A program made the position numbers and the translations under genes. Below are positions 38,633 to 46,924 of a stretch of DNA of 64,000 nucleotides, in pieces (position 1 is the stretch's first letter; the number at the start of each line of letters is the position of its first letter). The stretch covers positions 253,248 through 317,247 of the forward strand of contig CAZPKG010000002.1 of NCBI GenBank assembly GCA_964587105.1, read 5' to 3'. Under the pieces are notes generated by a model. That model had not been told where the DNA came from. It searched no databases and saw nothing but the letters and a program-made list of their open reading frames with translations. Source of the DNA: JABWCQ01 sp964587105. Its GTDB lineage: Bacteria; Electryoneota; RPQS01.

Positions 38633-41600
38633 ATGCGCAGAAATACCTACACATTTTTACTGTCGGCCCTTCTACTGCTTGGTCTTAGCTCGGCAGTTGT
38701 CGTTGCCAAGAACGCTCCTTACGGCAGCGGTGACGTTCGCGGGCCATTGCGCCGTTTGGACGTTGCCAATCCGCAGGATGAAAACCGCGTTCACAACGCC
38801 GGCAAGATGTGGATGAACATCACAAATTACGGCTATTTTGGAAACGACGGCCCGGCGCAAACCAGCGCGTTGGATGATCCATGTCCGCCGAACAACTGGG
38901 CTCCGCAATGTGAATATCCGGGCGGATCCGGTCAGCAATATCTCTTTCAAGGGGCGTTATGGATTGGCGCATTGATTGAAGAAGAGGGTTTCTTCACGAC
39001 GCGTGTGTCCGTGGGTACGGACGGCTGGCAAAACCCGTCGATCAATGAGTTCCACGCACCGGAAGCTCCGAATGGCGGAATTGAAGAGCGCTCGAACCGT
39101 CCCGGCTACACCAATTGTTTTGGTGAAGTTGTCTTTGACTCGTTTGCCGTTTCCGATCAAGATTTCGTATGCACGATGGCTGATACACTCCGCGATCGTA
39201 ATTTTGTAATCAACGACCCGACCGACGGTCCGCACCGCCCTCTGGGTATCAAGATTACTCAGAAGTCGTACTCGTTCAGTCAGGCGTTTGCCGAAGACTT
39301 CATTATGATTGACTACGAGATCGAGAACATCGCGTCAAACTTCTTAAAGAACGTGTATGTCGGTCTCTACGTGGACGCGGACTGCGGTGTGGCCGGTGAC
39401 AATAACGAACACACCGATGACATCGCCGGATTTATCCGCGAAGTTGAAGAAGTTAACTCCGAAGGCGATACGAACAGAATTCGTATTGACGTGGCTTGGA
39501 TTGCCGATAACGACGGCTATCCGGATCAGTCTTTTGGCGGCACGTTCACGATTCCTCACGTCACGGGAACGCGCGTGATTCGCGCACCGAACCCGCGTCT
39601 GTTTACATCGTTCAACTGGTACAATCCGAATGGTGACGTCACGCTCGATTACGGCCCGGCTTGGGAAGCGTATGCAGACCGCGACAGTTTGGGCATGGGG
39701 TGGACAGGGCAGTATGGTTATCCGGAGGGTGACGCTCGCAAGTACCAGTTGATGAGCAACAAGGAGTTTGACTTCTGGCAGACGTCGGTGGATGAGCTTT
39801 CAAACGGCATCGCGCTGGTGGACTCAGAACTGTTTAGGTACAGCGGGGGTCGTTTTCCACCGCAGACATTTTCGCGTACTGGAGTTGTGGATCCGGAAGA
39901 TGCAGGGGATATTGCGAATGGATTTGACACCCGCTACTTGCTCTCGTGGGGTCCGCTCGGCATCTATGACTTTACGGATGGCGCGGGCAACGATATTTAT
40001 CGTCTGAATCCGGGAGAAAGGTTCAAGATGACGATTGCGTATGTGGGCGGAGAATTCTTCCATAACCCGAATAATCCACAGACGAGCAATACGAATCTTG
40101 ATACTTCGAAGTTCAGCTTTGACGATCTCAAAGACAATGCCCGCTGGGCCAAAGACGTGTACGATAACCGTATGTTTGATACGCCGATTTACAACTGGGG
40201 CTTTGACGGCGATCCGACTACAAACGATCCGGACGGATCGCAACGCGACAGCTTATTAGATACCGGTGACGGCTGGTATGGTGAAGACGTTGGACGGGAC
40301 GGAAAGTACGGCGTAATTCCGGTTGGCGTGGACAGCATCGAGATTATCTATTTTGCCGGTGCAAACACGCTGGGAGCAGGTCAAGCGACTATCAATGTCG
40401 GCTGGTACTCAGGACCTGACGAAGGAGAACGTAATGGTCGAAATGATACAATTACGAATCCTGTTTTGACAGGCCGCACACCGTTCCCTGTTACAACTGA
40501 AGACGATATCGTTCCGCCGGATTTGGTTTATGCTTTTAACGTATTCCATCCGTTACAGCTTGGAGCATGGGACATGGGTTGGATGTCAGGCAACGGTATT
40601 CTCGACTTTGGCGATGGTATTCCTGACTTCACGGGTCCGCCGCCGCCGCCGATTCCGTCCTTGATTGATTGTGTGCCGAATACCTATAATGCGGCCCAGC
40701 ACTCGGGTGGTATCGTGAAGAGACCGGAAGGGAATTGCGCTACCGGCGGTTTAGGTTATGAACTTCGTGATCGGGAAGTTATCTTGCGCTGGTCGAAGTC
40801 ATCATCTGAATCCCCGACGTATCGTGATCCGTTTAGCCGTCTTCAGGACTTTGAAGGTTATCGTTTGCACGCGGCCACAGTGAACCAAGAGAACAACTAC
40901 GAACTGTTGGCACAATTTGACGCAGAAGATTATGCGTACTTTGCTGATGGTACAGACTCGTTGATGACAGTGCCTGTCCAGACTTCAGACCCGACGAGAA
41001 TTCTTGATTGGGGTAACGATTGTGATGAGACGACAATTGATGCCGATGGCTCGCAGGGCGACGGAATCTATGATTGCGGTCCGGAGACAATTGAGATACT
41101 CGGCATTCGCGGACATCGTGGCCCGGTCGGTCCGAACACCGGCTTTGGCGAAATCACCAGCCCGTACCCGGGAATTTACGAATACCACATTCCGGCTCAA
41201 ACGTTGGCGCCGCGCTATTACGCAATTACGGCGTTTGACTTTGGTGATCCGAAATCCGGTTTGACGACGCTGAGTACGCGCGCAACGGCGAACGCAGTGT
41301 TGCTGGCTCCGGCGGGATCGGCGAAACGCGAAGTTACCGTTGTGCCGAATCCGTATCGTGCTTATCAAGATTACACATCGGATTATCGCGGACAATCTTG
41401 GGAGAACCAGAACGACGGAACGCGCGACTTCTACCCGCAGGTGGACCGCCGTATCGAGTTCATGAATCTTCCGGAACGCGCGTTGATTCGTATCTTTACA
41501 ACTGCCGGCGACCTTGTGCAGGTGATTCCTCACAACGAAGACGGCGATCGCAGCTCGTGGGCCAGCTTGAATTCTGAGAAGTGGGATTTGAATTCCCGCA

Positions 41601-41695
41601 ACAATCAGCAAGTTGTGTCCGGTCTCTACTTGTTTAGCGTCGAGGATATGGCAGACCATACGATCTCGACCGGCAAGTTCGTCATTATCCGATAA
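38633..41695 (+). CDS. Large secreted protein with VVPNPYR-type C-terminal domain
   Basis: A 1020-aa protein from ATG 38633 (GAGG site). Signal peptide (TFLLSALLLLGLSSAVVVA), then a long Asp/Gly/Asn-rich body with repeated D-P-D-G or D-x-D-G-S turns (NDPDGSQRDSLLDTGDGW, DADGSQGDGIYDCG), a fibronectin-like segment (LRDREVILRWSKSSSES) and a terminal domain starting EVTVVPNPYRAYQDY. This last domain resembles T9SS sorting domains but lacks PNPFN; proteins ending this way are frequent in FCB candidate phyla beside TonB receptors. No enzyme motif is seen. Confidence 0.72.
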   Translation: MRRNTYTFLLSALLLLGLSSAVVVAKNAPYGSGDVRGPLRRLDVANPQDENRVHNAGKMWMNITNYGYFGNDGPAQTSALDDPCPPNNWAPQCEYPGGSGQQYLFQGALWIGALIEEEGFFTTRVSVGTDGWQNPSINEFHAPEAPNGGIEERSNRPGYTNCFGEVVFDSFAVSDQDFVCTMADTLRDRNFVINDPTDGPHRPLGIKITQKSYSFSQAFAEDFIMIDYEIENIASNFLKNVYVGLYVDADCGVAGDNNEHTDDIAGFIREVEEVNSEGDTNRIRIDVAWIADNDGYPDQSFGGTFTIPHVTGTRVIRAPNPRLFTSFNWYNPNGDVTLDYGPAWEAYADRDSLGMGWTGQYGYPEGDARKYQLMSNKEFDFWQTSVDELSNGIALVDSELFRYSGGRFPPQTFSRTGVVDPEDAGDIANGFDTRYLLSWGPLGIYDFTDGAGNDIYRLNPGERFKMTIAYVGGEFFHNPNNPQTSNTNLDTSKFSFDDLKDNARWAKDVYDNRMFDTPIYNWGFDGDPTTNDPDGSQRDSLLDTGDGWYGEDVGRDGKYGVIPVGVDSIEIIYFAGANTLGAGQATINVGWYSGPDEGERNGRNDTITNPVLTGRTPFPVTTEDDIVPPDLVYAFNVFHPLQLGAWDMGWMSGNGILDFGDGIPDFTGPPPPPIPSLIDCVPNTYNAAQHSGGIVKRPEGNCATGGLGYELRDREVILRWSKSSSESPTYRDPFSRLQDFEGYRLHAATVNQENNYELLAQFDAEDYAYFADGTDSLMTVPVQTSDPTRILDWGNDCDETTIDADGSQGDGIYDCGPETIEILGIRGHRGPVGPNTGFGEITSPYPGIYEYHIPAQTLAPRYYAITAFDFGDPKSGLTTLSTRATANAVLLAPAGSAKREVTVVPNPYRAYQDYTSDYRGQSWENQNDGTRDFYPQVDRRIEFMNLPERALIRIFTTAGDLVQVIPHNEDGDRSSWASLNSEKWDLNSRNNQQVVSGLYLFSVEDMADHTISTGKFVIIR

Positions 41696-41699
41696 TTCA

Positions 41700-41725
41700 C
41701 CCCCTTCTCCCTGTAATAGGGGGAA
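41700..41725. repeat. Family D palindrome, copy 6
   Basis: CCCCTTCTCCCTGTAATAGGGGGAAG between two genes of the outer-membrane block; possible processing hairpin. Confidence 0.5.
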
Positions 41726-41754
41726 GCAAGCTCCATAGACGGAAGGATGTGCAC

Positions 41755-42840
41755 ATGAAGCGTTGGCGACTATTCGGACTGCTTATGGCCTGTCTGATTG
41801 CTCCCTCGATGCTGTGGGCTCAGGCAAAGGTCGGCACCGCCGGCGTACAGTTTTTGAAAATTAGCCCGTCATGCCGCGCGGTTGGCATGGGTGAGGCTTA
41901 CGTGGCGGTTGCCAATGACGCCAGTGCGATCTGGCACAATCCGGGCGCGCTGGCACGTTTGGAAAAACCGGAAGCGGTAGTCAGTTGGATTGACTACGCT
42001 GCCGGAATTCAATATGGCTATCTGGGCGTCTCGCAGCCGGTCGAGAAATTGAAAGGCACGATGGCGGCCTCAGTCAGCTATTTGACGACGGACGAGATGA
42101 AGGAGACGACTCCTGAGCGTCCTGACGGAACGGGCCGAACGTTTACCGCAGGCGATTTGGCTGCCGGTATTTCGTACAGCCAGATGCTGACGGACAAGTT
42201 CTCGGTCGGTGGCACGGTGAAACTCGTTAGCGAAATGCTGGCGGATAAATCTGCCACGGGTTGGGCGGCGGACGTCGGCACATTTTATGACACGGGTTGG
42301 AAAAGCGTCCGCATCGCGATGTTGACGTCGAACTTCGGCCCGGACATGAAATTTGTCGAAGAGGGATTCCCGCTGCCGATGAACTTCACATTCGGCGCGG
42401 CGATGTATGTACTGAACTCCGGCGATCGTGAATGGTGGAACGGCTCCGATTCGCTCGGCACGCATTCGCTGTTGGCTTCGATGGCTTGGTCGCATCCGAA
42501 CGACAACCTTGAAGTTTATAACTTCGGGTTGGAATATGGATTCATGAACACGGTGTTCCTGCGCGCAGGCAAGAAGTTGAACGGTTGGACGCGAAAGTCG
42601 TGGGACGAATACCGCAACACGATCAACGCGGGCGAAGACGCAACGAGCGACAATCCGTTTTATGAGTTCCCGCTGTTCAGCCGTAACGGCACGTTTTTCG
42701 GCAACGGCGCGACGATTGGCGCAGGCTTGAACCTCCCGAAGGCCGGTTTGACAGTTGATTACGCATTTACCGGCGTTTCATTCCTTGAAAATATCCACCG
42801 CTTCTCGCTCGGCTATCGCTTTAACAAGCGGTTGCTGTAA
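41755..42840 (+). CDS. PorV/PorQ-family outer-membrane beta-barrel protein
   Basis: A 361-aa protein from ATG 41755. After the signal peptide (LFGLLMACLIAPSMLWAQ) comes the PorV/PorQ hallmark KVGTAGVQFLKISPSCRAVGMGEAYVAVANDASAIWHNPG, followed by barrel strands to a C-terminal RFSLGYRFNKRLL. In T9SS, PorV shuttles cargo at the outer membrane; other family members are simple porins. Here it stands inside a TonB-receptor operon rather than with T9SS core genes, so it may serve the two large secreted proteins beside it. Confidence 0.85.
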   Translation: MKRWRLFGLLMACLIAPSMLWAQAKVGTAGVQFLKISPSCRAVGMGEAYVAVANDASAIWHNPGALARLEKPEAVVSWIDYAAGIQYGYLGVSQPVEKLKGTMAASVSYLTTDEMKETTPERPDGTGRTFTAGDLAAGISYSQMLTDKFSVGGTVKLVSEMLADKSATGWAADVGTFYDTGWKSVRIAMLTSNFGPDMKFVEEGFPLPMNFTFGAAMYVLNSGDREWWNGSDSLGTHSLLASMAWSHPNDNLEVYNFGLEYGFMNTVFLRAGKKLNGWTRKSWDEYRNTINAGEDATSDNPFYEFPLFSRNGTFFGNGATIGAGLNLPKAGLTVDYAFTGVSFLENIHRFSLGYRFNKRLL

Positions 42841-42855
42841 TCTGCGGAGAATACA

Positions 42856-45000
42856 ATGTCCCGAATGACTAAAATACTTTTGTTCGCCGGATTGCTGATC
42901 AGCGTTTTTGCAGGCTGTGACAGATTCACGGACACACCTGAAAACGAGAATCAAGCTCCGACGGTGCGGTTTGTCAACTTCCCGGAAGACAGCACGCAGT
43001 TTTCATATGCCCCGATTGTATATTGGCAGGGGTTCGACCCGGACGGTTTTGTCAACGGGTTTGAGTTCTATGACGATATCTCGGCTGAAGGCTTGACGGC
43101 TTATCGCGCGGGTGAAGCGGCGTTTCAGGCTTACCTTGCGAGTATTCCCAATACGGTCTGGACTTTTACGGAGAATGCAAGTCAGCAGATATTTTTGCTG
43201 ACGGAAGTGGGTGAAGTGACGGAGCATGTGTTCCTTGTGCGCTCCGTAGATAACCTTAATTCTCGCTCGAGTATTGCAGCCCGTACGTTCTTCCGCACGA
43301 ACCAGGCGCCGTACGCTCCGAAGCTTCGTTGGGCGGAGAGCGACACGGTTGCGTATTTCGTAAATGAAGCGATTCCCGATACGCAGTTAGTGGGCGATAC
43401 GATCTCGATCACTTATACGGGTATCCGTATCTTGTGGCAAGGCAGCGACCCCGACTCGCGCGCATCGAACATTATTCCGCTGCAATTCAGCTATGCGCTG
43501 GTGAATTCGTTGGGCGACTCGATTGCACTGCCTGTGCGCGACGACAGCAACCATGTTGTTGGAATGCGAGAAGGCTGGAGCAATTGGGGCGGTGAGACGC
43601 AAATTGCATTGTATGGTTTGGAATCAGGGAACTACACGTTTTTCGTGCGGGTCCGTGACGACGGCTTTACGGAAGCGGACACGATGGGAACGGCGACGTT
43701 TACAGTTGTGAAGCCTGTGTTGTCGCGGATGCTTTTGATTGTGGATGAGAACAAGCCGCCATCAGCAATTGATTTGCAGCGCGGTGGTATCAATTCTGAT
43801 ACACTGAAGGCGTTCTACGACCGAGTATTGCCGGACGCAATCGATATCGCAAATACGTTGGCTCCGTTAGCGCAACCAGCGGGATCACCGCCGATCCGTC
43901 ATTTTGATATGGATAGTGTCGTTTGGTTGGACAATCGCAATGGCAACATTCTTTCTTACGACTACATCAGCCAATTCGCGGCGGTGTGGGTGATCAATGA
44001 CGACAACATTCAGTCAGAGAGAACAGGTGGCGCGGACGGATCGGCCGCCGCTTACAATAAGGTGATGTCCGACTACATGGACGTCGGCGGAAATGTGATG
44101 TTGAGTGGCCGCCGAGTGTTCAACAAGTCAAATGCGCTCGGACCGGGCAACCCGGCAACAAATTCTTACTTGCGCGACTACTTCAATATCTTCGTTGTTC
44201 GTCCGAAGTCGGTGTACAACCCAGCGCAGCCTGCACAGGCCGGTATCGCCGATTTCGCGGGTGCCGTTGCCGGAGATCCTCAGTGGCCGGATTTGGATAT
44301 TGACACATCGATGATCAATCGCTTAATCTATACGAACCAGCACGTGACTTATCCTCCGGAAATTGAGTATTTCGGACGTTCGACCGCGCCGGCGAGTTTT
44401 GACTTTGCAACGACGTTGTACAACTACAGGTCAAGCACGAGTGATCCGGAACTCTATCCGAATTTCATTGAGAACTATGATTGCGCAGTGGATACAGCGC
44501 TTTCGACGGCCACGACGGTGGCATTGATTCCGCAAGATGAAACTCTGCCGCTGCTTCAGGCCTCGACGATTCGCAACGTGACGCGCGGCGTGAATGCCGA
44601 CTTTATTGAAGTGCGCAACGTTGGCACCAACATTCTTGCTCCGAAGTGGCGTATCTTCGCATCAATTCCGATTGAAGCAGGCGAATGGCAGACGGCAGAC
44701 GTGCTGGAAGTGACCTATCGGTTTATTCCGCTTTCAGCGGATCACGATGAACCGATCGCATTGAACTTCATCAAGTACGATGGCACGATTGATATCGAGA
44801 TTATCGGCGATCAAATCCGCACGACAATTCGCGCCACGCCGAAGTTCCGCAGCTGCTATTTCTCGTTCCCGTTTGCTTACATGAAGAACGACCTTTACGC
44901 CCATCCGTTCTTGGGTGAGGTTCCTTCGGTGAGTTTGTTGATTGCCAACCAACTCATCTTCTTCAACCAGAATCTTGATTTTGTATTCGACAACAGATAG
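42856..45000 (+). CDS. Lipoprotein with Ig-like domains, last gene of the outer-membrane block
   Basis: A 714-aa lipoprotein: signal ILLFAGLLISVFAGC, with the lipobox Cys at about residue 20 followed by DRFTDTP. ENQAPTVRFVNFPEDSTQF opens an Ig/fibronectin-like domain with D-P-D-G-F; a second such domain (GIRILWQGSDPDS) covers residues 175-285; the rest (from SRMLLIVDENKPP) looks like a Rossmann/flavodoxin-like module (MLLIVDE, AVWVINDDN, GGNVMLSGRRVF) fused to a C-terminal beta domain. Function unknown. It starts 15 bases after the PorV-like gene and ends the block before a strong terminator. Confidence 0.75.
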   Translation: MSRMTKILLFAGLLISVFAGCDRFTDTPENENQAPTVRFVNFPEDSTQFSYAPIVYWQGFDPDGFVNGFEFYDDISAEGLTAYRAGEAAFQAYLASIPNTVWTFTENASQQIFLLTEVGEVTEHVFLVRSVDNLNSRSSIAARTFFRTNQAPYAPKLRWAESDTVAYFVNEAIPDTQLVGDTISITYTGIRILWQGSDPDSRASNIIPLQFSYALVNSLGDSIALPVRDDSNHVVGMREGWSNWGGETQIALYGLESGNYTFFVRVRDDGFTEADTMGTATFTVVKPVLSRMLLIVDENKPPSAIDLQRGGINSDTLKAFYDRVLPDAIDIANTLAPLAQPAGSPPIRHFDMDSVVWLDNRNGNILSYDYISQFAAVWVINDDNIQSERTGGADGSAAAYNKVMSDYMDVGGNVMLSGRRVFNKSNALGPGNPATNSYLRDYFNIFVVRPKSVYNPAQPAQAGIADFAGAVAGDPQWPDLDIDTSMINRLIYTNQHVTYPPEIEYFGRSTAPASFDFATTLYNYRSSTSDPELYPNFIENYDCAVDTALSTATTVALIPQDETLPLLQASTIRNVTRGVNADFIEVRNVGTNILAPKWRIFASIPIEAGEWQTADVLEVTYRFIPLSADHDEPIALNFIKYDGTIDIEIIGDQIRTTIRATPKFRSCYFSFPFAYMKNDLYAHPFLGEVPSVSLLIANQLIFFNQNLDFVFDNR

Positions 45001-45021
45001 CAGTTGTTGACAGAAACATGA

Positions 45022-45057
45022 AAAAAGGGCCGCGGAACATTGTGCCGCGGCTCTTTT
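45022..45057 (+). terminator. Terminator of the five-gene outer-membrane block
   Basis: GCCGCGG / CCGCGGC stem, 9-base loop, A-rich left side and CTCTTTT tail. Confidence 0.85.
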
Positions 45058-45067
45058 GCATAAAACC

Positions 45068-46924
45068 ATGCAAATAGACAGATCATCACGCACCGTCTTA
45101 ATTCTCTGGTCACTTGTGATGCTGGGATTGTCCTTGTGGCTTCCGGCAGGCTATTGGACGATTGATGACGGCGTCAAATCCATTGCGGCACAGCGCGGCG
45201 AGTCACCGTGGAGCAGTCCGATCAAGGATGATTCGCTCCGCGCAAAGCTGTTGAATCCAGCGGACTACCCGGTGTTTGTTCCGCCGTTCGCTGAGCGGAT
45301 AGAGAATGGAGTTGAGCCCGGATTCTCTCCTTATGCAAGACTTCTTGCGCGGATTGAATCATTGATGTCCCGTCGCGCTCTGATGGTGGCAACCACATTG
45401 ATTGCTCTTGGGGTGGGGTGGACTCTCTACGGAGCGGGATTGGCGTGGGGTTTTCTTCTCTTGCCTTTGACGTTCTATGGCCTTGTGCCGTGGGAGCATG
45501 CATTGGCATTGTGTTTTTCAGTGACCGCGCTGATTGCGATTTTTATGAAAGAGGGTGGAAGTCCGGCGTCTGCGATATTCAACGGGATGTTATTGGCGTG
45601 CGCGGCGGCGCTTCGGCCTGAACATAGTTTGTTATTGCTTGCCGGAATTTTGTTTCTGTTTTTGAATCAGCGAAGCAAGGAGGGCGCGCTCACGGCAGTC
45701 GCTGGAGTAGTCGCACTCGGAGCGTTGTTTGTGATTGCCGGCGGCGATGAGATGCTTCGGCAATCCATGCTGAATCAAACGATTGGAGTATGGTCAGTCG
45801 AAAGTCGAGTGCAAGCGGTGATTGATACCGTGTTCGCAATTGGCCCGTCCGTCATTTTGTCGGTGTTCATGCTCGTGCTGCTGCTCTTGGCGCTCTCTGT
45901 GCTCGACAAACCTAATACGCCGCGCTTGCTGTCTATTATCGCATGGGGCGGAGTGGCGATGTTTATTGTGGTGGCGGTGCGCGTCGTTTGGAGCCGGAGC
46001 TATCCACCGATTGAAATGCTCTCGACCGGTTCAATTGCCTTCGCGATGCCGTGGCTATTTTGGCTGTTTACAAAACGGGAAATCTGGAAAACAAAAGCGA
46101 TGGCTTATGCCACCGCCGTGTTGGTTATTGGTATATTGCTGCTGCCGCAATCTGCGGGAATGCACTGGGGGCCGAGACTATTATTGTTTTGCGCTCCGCT
46201 GTTTGTCATCGCGCTCTATCAGGCGAATCTGCATTTGACAAAAGCGTTTGCGGCATTGGTCGTTCTCGCTTTGGCTCAGTCGGTGCATTCAGGCGTTGTT
46301 GTGGCGTCACGATTCAGAGAAACTTCTGATCATGAAACGCGGCTGCGGCCGCTTGTAGGTTCACCGCTGATTACCACGACGCGCGCGCAGGCGATAGATT
46401 TAGCCGGATTGTGGGACGAGAACGATTTCTTTGTGGCCAACAATCCAAACGACCTCAAACGGCTGTTAGTTGAGTTCTATTTGCTGCGCCGGGACAGCGT
46501 GTGGCTGCACCAAATGCCCGCAGAAAGTTTGATGTTCAAAACGTTCCCGAATAACCGACCGGTTTGGCCGCATCAGATGAGCTTGATCAACTGCGGAACG
46601 CTCTATCGTTCGCAATGGCAGGTTTACAAGATTGTGATGAACCGGGCAGATCCGGAATGGATTCCGCTGCTCGAACAGGCGGCCGACCGCTCGATGGGGG
46701 CGGGTGATCTTAAGCGCGCGCTGTTTCTGCAGGACGACGTTTTGCGAATCAATCCGCAGCGGGCCACGGCCTATTCCAACATGGCATTGATTCTGGCGCG
46801 AATGGGAAAGACAGCGGAGGCCAAACGTGCTGTCGAGAATGCGCTTGAATTGGATTCTACTTTGACTCAGGCGCAAGATTTGGCACGAGAGATTCAGAAG
46901 CTTGAATCTGGCGCAGCAGAGTAA
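45068..46924 (+). CDS. GT-C-like integral membrane protein with C-terminal TPR
   Basis: A 618-aa protein from ATG 45068. It has about ten hydrophobic helices (LILWSLVMLGLSLWL, then LMVATTLIALGVGWTLYGAG and so on) with an early YWTIDDGVK loop, the acidic pair expected of GT-C glycosyltransferases. The last 110 residues are soluble with two TPR motifs (GDLKRALFLQDDVLRINPQ, ATAYSNMALILARMGKTAEA). Likely transfers sugar from a lipid carrier in the outer leaflet; the substrate is unknown. Its 3' end overlaps the 3' end of the opposite gene by 68 bases. Confidence 0.72.
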   Translation: MQIDRSSRTVLILWSLVMLGLSLWLPAGYWTIDDGVKSIAAQRGESPWSSPIKDDSLRAKLLNPADYPVFVPPFAERIENGVEPGFSPYARLLARIESLMSRRALMVATTLIALGVGWTLYGAGLAWGFLLLPLTFYGLVPWEHALALCFSVTALIAIFMKEGGSPASAIFNGMLLACAAALRPEHSLLLLAGILFLFLNQRSKEGALTAVAGVVALGALFVIAGGDEMLRQSMLNQTIGVWSVESRVQAVIDTVFAIGPSVILSVFMLVLLLLALSVLDKPNTPRLLSIIAWGGVAMFIVVAVRVVWSRSYPPIEMLSTGSIAFAMPWLFWLFTKREIWKTKAMAYATAVLVIGILLLPQSAGMHWGPRLLLFCAPLFVIALYQANLHLTKAFAALVVLALAQSVHSGVVVASRFRETSDHETRLRPLVGSPLITTTRAQAIDLAGLWDENDFFVANNPNDLKRLLVEFYLLRRDSVWLHQMPAESLMFKTFPNNRPVWPHQMSLINCGTLYRSQWQVYKIVMNRADPEWIPLLEQAADRSMGAGDLKRALFLQDDVLRINPQRATAYSNMALILARMGKTAEAKRAVENALELDSTLTQAQDLAREIQKLESGAAE

